Shown here one piece after another: positions 53,701 through 63,056 of a stretch of DNA of 64,000 nucleotides; positions within the stretch are counted from its first letter, which is position 1; each line of letters opens with the position of its first letter. Below the pieces are notes generated by a model. It did no database searches. It was given only the letters and a program-made list of their open reading frames with translations, and was not told the origin of the DNA. The position numbers were made by a program, and so were the translations under genes. Source of the DNA: Flavobacteriales bacterium (lineage in GTDB: Bacteria > Bacteroidota > Bacteroidia > Flavobacteriales_F > PHOS-HE28); contig JADKJM010000009.1 of assembly GCA_016721005.1 (NCBI GenBank), forward strand, positions 1 through 64,000. Reading direction: 5' to 3'.

Positions 53701-56700
53701 GTCATCCGCATCGCAGGTGCCGTCGTTATCCGAATCCTGGAACGTGCCGACGCAATTGCAACTCGCATTCAGCACATCGCCTGTCGTGCAAGGGTCGTTG
53801 TCGTTACATGCCGAGCCGATCTGGCCGGGCGTGTTCGGGCAGGTGTCCGCGCAATCAGGAACGCCATCGTTGTCTGTGTCCGTGGTGTTCGGGGTACCCA
53901 CGCAGTTGCAGCTTGCATTCAATACGTCATTGTCCGTGCAAGGGTCGTTGTCGTTACATGCGGAACCGATCTGACCGGGGGTGTTCGGACAATTGTCCGC
54001 ACAATCCGGTACGCCATCGTTGTCCGTATCCGTGGTATTCGGAGTATGCGTGACGATACCATTCGTGCAAGCATCCACTGTACATGGGTCACCATCATCC
54101 ACTACCAACTGTGAACAGGAGCACCCTTGAGTATTCACTCCCTCACCGGTCGGGGTACCAAGGCAGAGATCATTGCTATTGCTCACATAGCCGGGAGGCT
54201 GCGTACATGATTGCTGCGAAGTAGCAGGGTCACCATATCCGTCGCCATCCGCATCGGCATACCACGTCGCTGATGCACTTACGGTGATATCAACCTCATC
54301 GAAGGTGGAGGCACAGGGCGCATTCGTAATGGTCCAACGGAAGGTCCGAACACCATTTGTCGTCATGCCTGTGATGGTCGTGGAGGGAGAATTCGGCAAG
54401 GTGATAACGGCCGCAGCTCCTCCGGTCTGTATCCATGTTCCGAGTCCTGGAGCTGCGGCATTAGCCAACATCGTTGCTGAACCAGGTGTAGAACAGATCG
54501 CTTGGTCCGATCCTGCCGCAGCTACAGGTGCTAGAGGGGATACCGTCACCGATCGTGAAGCGATCGCGGATGTACAGCCACCTGTGCCGGCGACCGTGTA
54601 CGTGATGTTCGTGGTTCCCGCGCCTACGCCCGTGACCACACCGCCCACAACCGTACCACCGATGCGTTATCGGTGCCCCATGGCCCGATGCGCTGTTGCC
54701 GCTCACCGTGTACGTGGTCGCCACCCACACAAATGCCTTGTGGTGTGCCTGCCAGCGTGCCCGCGTTCGGAGCAGCGGTCACCGTCACCATCGTGAAGCG
54801 ATCGCGGATGTACAGCCACCTGTGCCGGCGACCGTGTACGTGATGTTCGTGGTTCCCGCGCCTACGCCCGTGACCACACCGCCCACAACCGCATCACCGA
54901 TGCGTTATCGGTGCCCCATGTGCCCGATGCGCTGTTGCCGCTCACCGTGTACGTGGTCGTGCCACCCACACAAATGCCTTGTGGTGTGCCTGCCAGCGTG
55001 CCCGCGTTCGGAGCAGCGGTCACCGTCACCGATCGTGAAGCGATCGCGGATGTACAGCCACCGTGCCTCGACCGTGTACGTGATGTTCGTGGTTCCGCGC
55101 CTACGCCCGTGACCACACCGCCCACAACCGCACTACCGATGCGTTATCGGTGCCCCATGCGCCCGATGCGCTGTTGCCGCTCACCGTGTACGTGGTCGTG
55201 CCACCCACACAAATGCCTTGTGGTGTGCCTGCCAGCGTGCCCGCGTTCGGAGCAGCGGTCACCGTCACCATCGTGAAGCGATCGCGGATGTACAGCCACC
55301 TGTGCTACGACCGTGTACGTGATGTTCGTGGTTCCCGCGCCTACGCCCGTGACCACACCGCCCACAACCGTACCGATGCGTTATCGGTGCCCCATGCCCG
55401 ATGCGCTGTTGCCGCTCACCTGTACGTGGTCGGCCACCCACACAAATGCCTTGTGGTGTGCCTGCCAGCGTGCCCGCGTTCGGAGCAGCGGTCACCGTCA
55501 CCGATCGTGAAGCGATCGCGGATGTACAGCCACCTGTGCCGGCGACCGTGTACGTGATGTTCGTGGTTCCCGCGCCTACGCCCGTGACCACACCGCCCAC
55601 AACCGTGGCCACCGATGCGTTATCGGTGCCCCATGTGCCCGATGCGCTGTTGCCGCTCACCGTGTACGTGGTCGTGCCACCCACACAAATGCCTTGTGGT
55701 GTGCCTGCCAGCGTGCCCGCGTTCGGAGCAGCGGTCACCGTCACCGATCGTGAAGCGATCGCGGATGTACAGCCACCTGTGCCGGCGACCGTGTACGTGA
55801 TGTTCGTGGTTCCCGCGCCTACGCCCGTGACCACACCGCCCACAACCGTGGCCACCGATGCGTTATCGGTGCCCCATGTGCCCGATGCGCTGTTGCCGCT
55901 CACCGTGTACGTGGTCGTGCCACCCACACAAATGCCTTGTGGTGTGCCTGCCAGCGTGCCCGCGTTCGGAGCAGCGGTCACCGTGATGGGTGCTGTGGTC
56001 TGGAATTGTGCGCAACCACCAGCCGCTGCGACGGTGTATGTCACCGTGTAGCTTCCTGGTGTACTCGTTCCCAGGGTCACCGCCCCGCTTCCGGAGTTGA
56101 TGCTCAATCCAGCCGTGCTGCTATACGTTCCGCCAGCAGTACCGGTGCGGTTCACGGATGCCGTTCCACCAGTGGAGCAGAGAGGGGTTCCGGGATAGCT
56201 GATCGTCGCTGAAGGGTTCGCCGTGATCGTGATCGGAGCTGTGGTCTGGAATTGTGGGCATGCGAAATAGGCCGCAACCGTGTATGTGACGGTGTAACTG
56301 CCCGGTGTGCTCGTTCCCGTATTCACCGCACCCGTAGCACCAACAATGCTCAACCCGGCAGTGCTGCTGTATGTACCACCCGTCGTACCGGAGAAGGTCG
56401 GCGTTACCGAACCGGCGTTGCTACAATAAGGAGTACCCGCATAGCTGATCGTTGCCGAGGCCGGACCGCGTGGGGTGATGCCCGTGGTTCCTCCGGAACA
56501 AACTCCGCATCCATCGATCGTGGCAGTACCACCAACCGTTCCATTACAATCCGCGGTACAGGTGCCCAGATCCACAGCCGTCGGTTCAATGGTCCCTACC
56601 AACGTCTGATTACCGTTCAGAGAAATGAAGTAGTTGCTGTTGTTCGCGCCGGTGTACGTGTCGTTTACGATGTTGAATGTGGTACAACCCGTATTGTTGC

Positions 56701-57151
56701 TCACGTTGATCGTGAAGACAGTGACCCACGTATTCGCAGGAAGGCTCTGCCCCGAAAGTCCGCATCCCCCGTCGTCCCCGATCGTTCCGATCTGTTCAGT
56801 CGCGACGAACGAATACCTCCGGTATTTGAACCCTCCAGTGGTCACCATCGCGGTCGCAGAAGGCTGAAAGGCCGCGTTCGGGGCAGGACACCATGCGCTC
56901 GATCCAACACCCGCTAAAGTGGCAGGGGAAGTATCCACCCATCGCACCGAAAAGACGATGCTACTGATGACCTCGGTAAACGTGTTCGTGTTCGCTCGAA
57001 GGCGAACATCCAGCTGGGTGGAAATTGCGCCGGGCACAAGATCGATATCCACCGAGGTGGGTAGTTGGGCCTTTGCGGCACTCACCGCCGTCAAACCGAT
57101 CAAGGCCGTTAGAGCAATGCGGCGCAATGGAGCATAGAGGTTAAAGGACAT
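50782..57151 (-). CDS. Giant T9SS surface protein with Ig-like and thrombospondin type 3 repeats, frameshifted in its repeats
   Basis: One gene broken into two long frames. ATG 57151 opens a signal peptide (MSFNLYAPLRRIALTALIGLTAVSAAKAQ). An N-terminal domain (residues ~30-190, SSAWCPAPN) is shared with 61157-61987. Ig-like modules follow, then an 81-residue Big-type module in six tandem copies (54551-55988). Two copies are intact and four carry small indels that shift the frame by one. The downstream frame has a 121-residue calcium-rich thrombospondin type 3 unit in four tandem copies (DSDNDGTCDADDGCPND), further beta domains and a T9SS type A domain (MMVYPNPNRGEQ...RTQRVVIQR). The intact product would be about 2120 residues. 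It is the last gene of a four-gene operon; its role is probably adhesive or structural. Confidence 0.88.
52285..53736 (-). repeat. Four tandem 363-bp units coding thrombospondin type 3 modules
   Basis: Anchor words recur exactly 363 bases apart (for example 52445, 52808, 53171, 53534). Each unit codes 121 residues with many Asp/Asn and Cys. Units 1-2 and units 3-4 form the more similar pairs. The reading frame is kept throughout. Confidence 0.93.
54551..55988 (-). repeat. Six tandem ~243-bp units coding Big/Ig-like modules
   Basis: Successive gatcgtgaagcg anchors lie at 54551, ~54789, 55031, ~55269, 55503 and 55746. The two units nearest the 5' end of the gene are exactly 243 bp; the others are 234, 238, 242 and 238 bp. 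The identical units make alignment and polishing hard, so the short ones may be assembly errors. Confidence 0.9.
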
Positions 57152-57222
57152 GAACACTGGTTTTGGTTTTGGGGAAAGAGGCTTGGGAGCAGGACGCCAT
57201 GCAAGACGTCCGGTTGGGTGGG

Positions 57223-59814
57223 TCAAGGTAATTGTTCGTACAATACGTTGGTCGGAATGGAGCCACCGATATTCGCCAGGATCGGATCCCGATCGTTGAA
57301 TTGGCCTACATATTTGACCAGTCCGTCCAAGTTCGTGTCCTCGATCATATAACCGGTGGTCGTGTTGGTCGGAATGGAACCGCCTACCGCATATAGGATC
57401 GGGTCGCGGTCATTATCCTGTCCGACATACTTCAGGTCCGCGTTTCGAAAGGCATTTCCGGACCAAAGCACCATGGTGGACCCGATGGCCTTGCGCGCGC
57501 TGGTTCCCCAGGTCTGCGTGGCCCCGAGCGAAAAGTCAATAGTCGTCGAAGAAGCGCCAAGGGCAACGGACAGCGCCGTCATAGCACCGAAGTGGTTCCG
57601 ATGGCGAACAGTCACATAGTAGTTCCCGTTCAGTACCGGGATACGAACGGGTGCTCCGGATCCGGCGACGATCGATCCCGATCGTGTGACAATGGCGCTA
57701 TAGGTAGCTTGGATGATCGTTGGGTTGGAAGCATTCCTCAACTCGATCAACACCCAATCCACCGGCGCACCTGCACCCGTGACCTGCAGCATGGAAGGGG
57801 CCATGGTCTCTCCTCCACCACCTCCGGCGTGAACAAAGCCGGCAGTGGTGAATGGCTCCGTTGAGGGGATCAGGGCAGCGGTCCGAAGCGCATCATTCAT
57901 CAATCCCGTGGATTGATCGAAAGGACCTTCAAGGATGACCTTCAGGTCCAGCAGCACGCCTTCATGAATGTTCGCCGTGACCATGGTCCGAGCGCTCGTC
58001 GCCACCACACTGGTGGTCTTCACCACCCAATCATAGAGGTAGTAATAATTACCCGCAGCACTGGATCCTGTGATCGACCCTAATGTCCCGATCGGATAAG
58101 GGAAGCTCACACCCGCGGTACTCCGCCAGAGTGCACGTACCACTTCGGAATTGTCATCATACGCTGTAATACGATGCTGAACGCCTACAGGCACATCCCA
58201 GTTCACGAGGATGGTGTTCAACCCGCTGGGGATCTCGATGGACTTCTCTGCGATCAAGTTGCCCAAGCGATCCACCAATACGAAGTGGCGTACACCTGTG
58301 GTTTGCGCGTACACCTTGAAGGACTCCAAGCGGAACGGCTCGTATACATCGAGGTAGAGCCAATCCTTGGTGGAAGCATATCCTCCCGCTCCGGAATTGT
58401 CCGGCTTGCCCACATTCAAGGTCGCGCCAGTGGAGGTGTTGCGACTCTCCACCCAATAATTTGTTGTGGCAGGGAGCACCGGGGTGTTGAACTGGGCGCC
58501 TGTTCCGACCTCACCACCGCCGGAAGCCGCGTTGAACCAGTGCAGGTCTGCGCCCGTGGCGCTCAACAGAACACTGCTCGGGTTGAACCCATCACCATCG
58601 GTGCCCACGGGCGGGGTCGGAGGGGCAAGTGCCGTGAACGTAAGCGAAGGGGTTGATAGCGATCCACACGGGCAGTTGACCGTACATGAATAGGTGCCGG
58701 GACTACCGATGGTGATGCTCCGGGTGGTGGCTCCGGTACTCCAAGCGTATGCTTTACCAGGAGAGGCCGTAAGTACTCTGTTCTCGCCGGGAGCCAATTT
58801 CAATGGCCCATTGGAGAAGATGTTCGCCGTTCCGCCGCTGTTGTTCGGGGATTGTTGGGTGAGGTTGAAGGGAACGGCCGCCCAATTGTTATCGTCGCGT
58901 TCCTCGATCCAATCATTGTTCGGATCCACATCAGCCACGATCCAGTACGTCGAATCATTCGGCACGTTGTTGCACAGGCCCGGCATCAGGTTGATCCACA
59001 TCCCGTCAAGGCATTCGCTGTAGATATCCCCAGCCCCAACATAGATCCCTTGAGCGTCATCACCGCAGGTGCTATATGGCGTTTGCCCCAGATTGTAATT
59101 CGCCCCGAATGAGGTGTTCGTAAGGATATTGCCTCCTTGTAAGTGTGAATCGCGGCAATAGCCGCTCTGGCTGGAGCATGTGAACAGGTTGATCAAGCAG
59201 AAGCCGAGTTTGCCCCCGGAAGCGACGATCGGCCATTGGCGAGCATCGCTCACACCTGGTTGGCGGATCCGCAAGGTCATCGTAGTCCATCCATCGATAT
59301 GGTAATGTCCGTGCCCGGAATGGTAGGTCATGGTACCGCGCTCCCGATCAGTGGAGGTCATCGTGTTCACATTCTTATGATAGATCCGTTGAAAGAGGAT
59401 CTGTTTCGGATTGAACCCATTGGGACAGGTGTAGCCCGGATTGCTGGTGGGCGAATAGACAGAGTCGATCAGGCTCCCACAAATGAACTTCCGGTACCCG
59501 GCCGCATTCATCCCGCGAACCTCCAACGGACCGTGGCCGATGTTGGGTGTTGCCCCGGTAACCCTCAGACGACCGGCATTCGCGGTGCTGGGCGTACAAC
59601 TCGTATTGGTGGAAGTCTGGGAATACTCAGTAGGGCCACCGGAATAGGATTGAATGGCCTGCCAAGAGATCATGATATCCGGAAGCAGGTCGCACTGCGT
59701 AGCGCCACCCGTCAAGCAGGCGCAACTCGTCGCATTGGTGGTGCTGCATTGGGAGAATGCCTTCGCAGAAAAAAGCGCGATGACGACCAGGAATAGCGAG
59801 TATTTCTTGCCCAT
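57223..59814 (-). CDS. Secreted lysyl-oxidase-like protein with C-terminal NDRDPIL module
   Basis: 863 residues from ATG 59814 (MGKKYSLFLVVIALFSAKAFSQ, signal peptide). Residues ~40-300 match the lysyl oxidase family, with the copper-binding H-x-H-x-x-H-like cluster in YHSGHGHYHIDGW near residue 168 and several Cys pairs. Then come an Ig-like part (GPLKLAPGENRVLTASPGKAYAWSTG), a domain with DWLYLDVYEPFRLESFKVYA, and a beta domain with VDWVLIELRN and VTVRHRNHFGAMTAL. Two NDRDPIL modules follow, ending EQLP. This C-terminus replaces the usual T9SS type A domain and is paralogous to the protein at 2-622. Oxidative crosslinking of surface proteins is a family-based guess. Confidence 0.9.
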   Translation of the reverse strand: MGKKYSLFLVVIALFSAKAFSQCSTTNATSCACLTGGATQCDLLPDIMISWQAIQSYSGGPTEYSQTSTNTSCTPSTANAGRLRVTGATPNIGHGPLEVRGMNAAGYRKFICGSLIDSVYSPTSNPGYTCPNGFNPKQILFQRIYHKNVNTMTSTDRERGTMTYHSGHGHYHIDGWTTMTLRIRQPGVSDARQWPIVASGGKLGFCLINLFTCSSQSGYCRDSHLQGGNILTNTSFGANYNLGQTPYSTCGDDAQGIYVGAGDIYSECLDGMWINLMPGLCNNVPNDSTYWIVADVDPNNDWIEERDDNNWAAVPFNLTQQSPNNSGGTANIFSNGPLKLAPGENRVLTASPGKAYAWSTGATTRSITIGSPGTYSCTVNCPCGSLSTPSLTFTALAPPTPPVGTDGDGFNPSSVLLSATGADLHWFNAASGGGEVGTGAQFNTPVLPATTNYWVESRNTSTGATLNVGKPDNSGAGGYASTKDWLYLDVYEPFRLESFKVYAQTTGVRHFVLVDRLGNLIAEKSIEIPSGLNTILVNWDVPVGVQHRITAYDDNSEVVRALWRSTAGVSFPYPIGTLGSITGSSAAGNYYYLYDWVVKTTSVVATSARTMVTANIHEGVLLDLKVILEGPFDQSTGLMNDALRTAALIPSTEPFTTAGFVHAGGGGGETMAPSMLQVTGAGAPVDWVLIELRNASNPTIIQATYSAIVTRSGSIVAGSGAPVRIPVLNGNYYVTVRHRNHFGAMTALSVALGASSTTIDFSLGATQTWGTSARKAIGSTMVLWSGNAFRNADLKYVGQDNDRDPILYAVGGSIPTNTTTGYMIEDTNLDGLVKYVGQFNDRDPILANIGGSIPTNVLYEQLP

Positions 59815-59879
59815 GAGTGCGTGGTTAGCACGATCGATCGATCGCGGCGTGCGCAAGATAGCCGCCTTGGTGGCAAGGG

Positions 59880-61160
59880 TCAAGGCATACAATACACCAC
59901 CAAGCGCGCTTGGGAATACAAGCCGTTGGATGGTACTTGAAGAAGATGGATCCCGGGACTCAACCCGATCAGCTCCAGTTCCGACCAACCATCCGCACGG
60001 ATGGTTCCCTCATTCTCGACCTTTCCAGTAACGTCCATCAACCGCCACGTTGTGCCGAAAGAACCATGTGGCCAATTGACCCAAGCTCGTTCCGAAGTCG
60101 GGTTCGGATACACGTCAAGAGCAACCTTCCGGGAAGGCTCCAGGATCCCCATCGGAATGGTCAGCCTGGCAGCCCCGCCATAGAAGGTTCCGACCCATAG
60201 GGTTCCATCCGGAGCGAAGATCACACTGCTGATCGTGTTATCCGGAAGACCCGAATTGGCCGAGTTGTACGTGGTGAAGGAACCATCCTCGGATCGATAG
60301 AAAATGCCAGCGTAGTTGCTTCCCATCCAAGGCCGACCCAGCGGATCCATGGCCAAGGAGGTCAATCCGTTGGATGGTATGGTGGAACTCTGTGTGGAAT
60401 ACACGAAGTACAGGCCGCTATACCAATCATCGAAATGCCGGATAAGCCCATGTGACGGCGTGGCGATCCATCGTTGGTCGAGGTTCGGGTCGAAAGCGAC
60501 CGCGGTCTGCGTGTTGTCCGGGAAGAAGTCGGTGAATGTGGAGTGGTAATGGATGCACGTGTCCGTGAGGTAGTGGAATCCGCCATTGAGCGTTGCGATG
60601 GCGACCAGACCATCCTCCCTTACCGCAACGTCATTGATCACAGAACCGTTCATCACCAACCCGTCATAACTCGTGGGTTGATCGTTGTATAGCCGCCATT
60701 CGGAACCCGTATAGCATGCAGCACCGAGGTAGGTCCCCACCCATGCCCAGTTCCGGTGATCGATCGTGATCGATAGGATCTGGTCATCCGGCAATCCGGA
60801 ATTGGTTTGATCGAAGGTGGTCCACGTCAGACCATCATACACCACCACGCCATGGAACAAGGTGCCGACCCACAGGCGATCCAGTGTATCCACCGCGATG
60901 CATTGAATGGTGTTCTCCGGCAGCCCGGAGTTATCCGTCTGGAAGATCTGCCAGTTCGTTCCGTCATACCTGCACAAGCCCCAGTCGGTGGCCACCCACA
61001 CGATATTTTGCCGATCGATGGCGATATCAACGGCCGAGTTGCTCGGAAAACCCGCAGAGGTGGTGTCGAACACCTCCCAGGTCTGCGCCTGTAGGCCAAA
61101 GGACAGCACCAAGCTGCCAACCAGAACAAGTGATCGCACTGAGGGCGCCAGGGGGATCAT
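59880..61160 (-). CDS. T9SS-secreted two-component-regulator-type propeller protein
   Basis: 426 residues. A signal peptide ends in GLQAQ. Repeats of the Reg_prop type follow (NIVWVATDWGLCRYDGTNWQIF, DRLWVGTLFHGVVVYDGLTW, NWAWVGTYLGAACYTGSEW, GTLWVGTFYGGAARL), forming one propeller. The C-terminal T9SS type A domain begins LDVYPNPTSERAWV. Here the propeller is free of any kinase. Its ATG overlaps the stop of the upstream gene (ATGA, 61157-61160), so the two are translationally coupled. Confidence 0.92.
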   Translation of the reverse strand: MIPLAPSVRSLVLVGSLVLSFGLQAQTWEVFDTTSAGFPSNSAVDIAIDRQNIVWVATDWGLCRYDGTNWQIFQTDNSGLPENTIQCIAVDTLDRLWVGTLFHGVVVYDGLTWTTFDQTNSGLPDDQILSITIDHRNWAWVGTYLGAACYTGSEWRLYNDQPTSYDGLVMNGSVINDVAVREDGLVAIATLNGGFHYLTDTCIHYHSTFTDFFPDNTQTAVAFDPNLDQRWIATPSHGLIRHFDDWYSGLYFVYSTQSSTIPSNGLTSLAMDPLGRPWMGSNYAGIFYRSEDGSFTTYNSANSGLPDNTISSVIFAPDGTLWVGTFYGGAARLTIPMGILEPSRKVALDVYPNPTSERAWVNWPHGSFGTTWRLMDVTGKVENEGTIRADGWSELELIGLSPGIHLLQVPSNGLYSQARLVVYCMP

Positions 61161-61987
61161 GGCCGCTGAACGACCACAGGTGTCGTCACAACCTCATCGG
61201 CCAGGAAGACACGGATCAGATAGTTCCCCGACTCCAGGTCCGACAGATCGATCGTGGGCGAGTTGTTGTAGATCACCCGGCGCATGGTGATCCGACCTGC
61301 TGCATCAAGCACCTCCACATCCACCGGGCCGACGGTGCCTGCGGGCAAACTCATCCGCACCGGTCCGTCGGTCGGGTTCGGCATAAGCAGCAATGCAGGT
61401 GCAGGAAGCGGTTCCTCCACCACGGCCGTGGGTATGGTGAAGATGGATCCCGTGTATTCGTTATTTGAACCCTGTCCATTCAAGGAAATAAAGAAAGCGC
61501 GGTTGTCATCGTGTGTGAATTGATCGTCCGCGATCTCGTAGGTCGTTCCCCCGGGGTCGTTGTTGATGGGTATGGAATAGACCTGGATCCAAGTATCGGC
61601 CAAAAGGCTTTGCTCGCATCCACCATCATCCACCAGATCACCAAGCATGGTGAAACCGATCGCGTTGTAGGTCCGGTAGCGATACCCGTTCCCCGGCACC
61701 ACCATGGCGGATGGCGATAGCGGCAAGGCTTGGTTCGGGGCCGGGCACCAAGCACTTGATCCAAAGCTCAGCGTGGCCGCAGAGGATTCCTGCCAACGGA
61801 TCGTGAAGACCAGGTTGCTGATCAATTGCGCAAAGTCGTAGTCGTTCGCACGCAGGCTCACATGCAACATCCCCGCACCTTCATCATGCTGAACGCTGAT
61901 ATCGACGATCGGGAAGGGCTGTGCATACCCTGTTCCTGTGGAGAGGAACAGCGGGATGGCGAGTAATGAGCAGAAGATCGCGCGCAT
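61157..61987 (-). CDS. Small T9SS-secreted protein with the same N-terminal domain as the giant protein
   Basis: 276 residues. A signal peptide ends in GTGYAQ. Residues ~24-175 (VDISVQHDEGAGMLHVSLRAND...LVFTIRWQESSAATL...SSAWCPAPN...DDGGCEQSLLADTWIQVYSIPIN) align by eye with the N-terminus of the giant protein (50782-57151). The strand pattern resembles a cohesin/CBM-like sandwich, which is inference. The T9SS type A domain is LLMPNPTDGPVRMSL...TTPVVVQRP. It is the first gene of the operon, with a -7 box at 62010. Confidence 0.88.
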   Translation of the reverse strand: MRAIFCSLLAIPLFLSTGTGYAQPFPIVDISVQHDEGAGMLHVSLRANDYDFAQLISNLVFTIRWQESSAATLSFGSSAWCPAPNQALPLSPSAMVVPGNGYRYRTYNAIGFTMLGDLVDDGGCEQSLLADTWIQVYSIPINNDPGGTTYEIADDQFTHDDNRAFFISLNGQGSNNEYTGSIFTIPTAVVEEPLPAPALLLMPNPTDGPVRMSLPAGTVGPVDVEVLDAAGRITMRRVIYNNSPTIDLSDLESGNYLIRVFLADEVVTTPVVVQRP

Positions 61988-62009
61988 GGGTGATCGGGTC
62001 GGTGTGGCT

Positions 62010-62017
62010 CAAAGCTA
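62010..62017 (-). promoter_or_regulatory. -7 box of the surface-protein operon
   Basis: The minus strand reads TAGCTTTG, an exact TAnnTTTG match, 22 bases before ATG 61987. Confidence 0.6.
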
Positions 62018-62072
62018 GGGCAAGAGGGCACGGCCGCCTAATGCCGATGCGAAGCAGACCATCAACGATCAG

Positions 62073-63038
62073 CTAAAGCAACTCGGTCACGATGCGATCC
62101 ACGGTAACGCCTTCGGCTTCCGCCTTGTAATTGCGGACCAATCGGTGGCGCAGGATCGGCAAGGCCACGGCTTGCACATCCGCGATGTCCGGTGAGAAGC
62201 GGCCATTCGCCAAGGCGTGGGCTTTCGCACCGATGACCAGATATTGTGATGCCCGTGGACCGGCACCCCAGGAAAGATGGTCATTGACCAATGCAGGTGA
62301 ACCGGGAAGACCCGGCCGTGTGCGCGTGGCCAACTTCACCGCGTACTGCAACACATTATCGGCGATCGGCACGCGGCGAACAAGGCCTTGGTAGTAGAGG
62401 ATCTCCTCTGCGGAAAGCGTGGGCTGGACATCGACGTGGACATCCCCTGTCGTGGCCTTTACGACCGCGAGTTCTTCTTCGAAGCTGGGATAGTCCACAC
62501 GGATGTCGAACATGAAACGGTCCAACTGCGCCTCCGGCAAGGGATAGGTTCCCTCCTGCTCGATCGGGTTCTGGGTTGCGAGGACGAAGAAGGGTTCAGG
62601 AAGGCGATGTGTCTGGCCAGCAGCAGTGACGGACCGCTCCTGCATGGCTTCCAGCAATGCAGCCTGGGTTTTCGGAGGTGTCCGGTTGATCTCATCCGCA
62701 AGGATGATGTTCGCGAAGAGCGGCCCTTTGATGAAGCGGAAACGACGATCCTCATCCAGGATCTCCGAGCCGATGATGTCGCTCGGCATAAGGTCCGGCG
62801 TGAACTGCACACGGTTGAAGCTGAGTCCGAGCGCTCGCGCCACCGTGTTCACCAACAGGGTTTTGGCGAGGCCCGGCACCCCCACCAACAGGCAATGGCC
62901 GCGACCGAAGATGCCCAGAAGCACATGGTCCACCACGGCATCCTGGCCGATGATGACCTTGTTCACTTCGCGCTTCAGGGCTTTGTATCGCTCACCGAAT
63001 CGTTCTACTGCTTCTACGTCGTTGGTCGGAAGGGTCAT
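62073..63038 (-). CDS. MoxR-family AAA ATPase
   Basis: 321 residues. Walker A is LLVGVPGLAKTLLVNT (~52), Walker B is ANIILADEINRTPP (~112), sensor 1 is FVLATQNPIEQEGTYPLPEAQLDRF, and there is a C-terminal lid domain. MoxR ATPases act as chaperones for the assembly of metal- or VWA-domain complexes. Its usual DUF58/VWA partners are not visible here; they could lie outside the operon. It starts 18 bases after the SurA-like gene. Confidence 0.95.
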   Translation of the reverse strand: MTLPTNDVEAVERFGERYKALKREVNKVIIGQDAVVDHVLLGIFGRGHCLLVGVPGLAKTLLVNTVARALGLSFNRVQFTPDLMPSDIIGSEILDEDRRFRFIKGPLFANIILADEINRTPPKTQAALLEAMQERSVTAAGQTHRLPEPFFVLATQNPIEQEGTYPLPEAQLDRFMFDIRVDYPSFEEELAVVKATTGDVHVDVQPTLSAEEILYYQGLVRRVPIADNVLQYAVKLATRTRPGLPGSPALVNDHLSWGAGPRASQYLVIGAKAHALANGRFSPDIADVQAVALPILRHRLVRNYKAEAEGVTVDRIVTELL

Positions 63039-63056
63039 GCTTGATCGATGGTCATT

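Noticed and set aside
52153..54114. 653-codon plus-strand open frame
   Set aside because: Antisense shadow of the thrombospondin-repeat gene; its repeats mirror the 363-bp units and it has no protein-like features.
54284..56051. Plus-strand frames with repeated VPATVYVMFVVPAPTPVTTPP peptides
   Set aside because: Antisense of the 243-bp Ig-like repeat.
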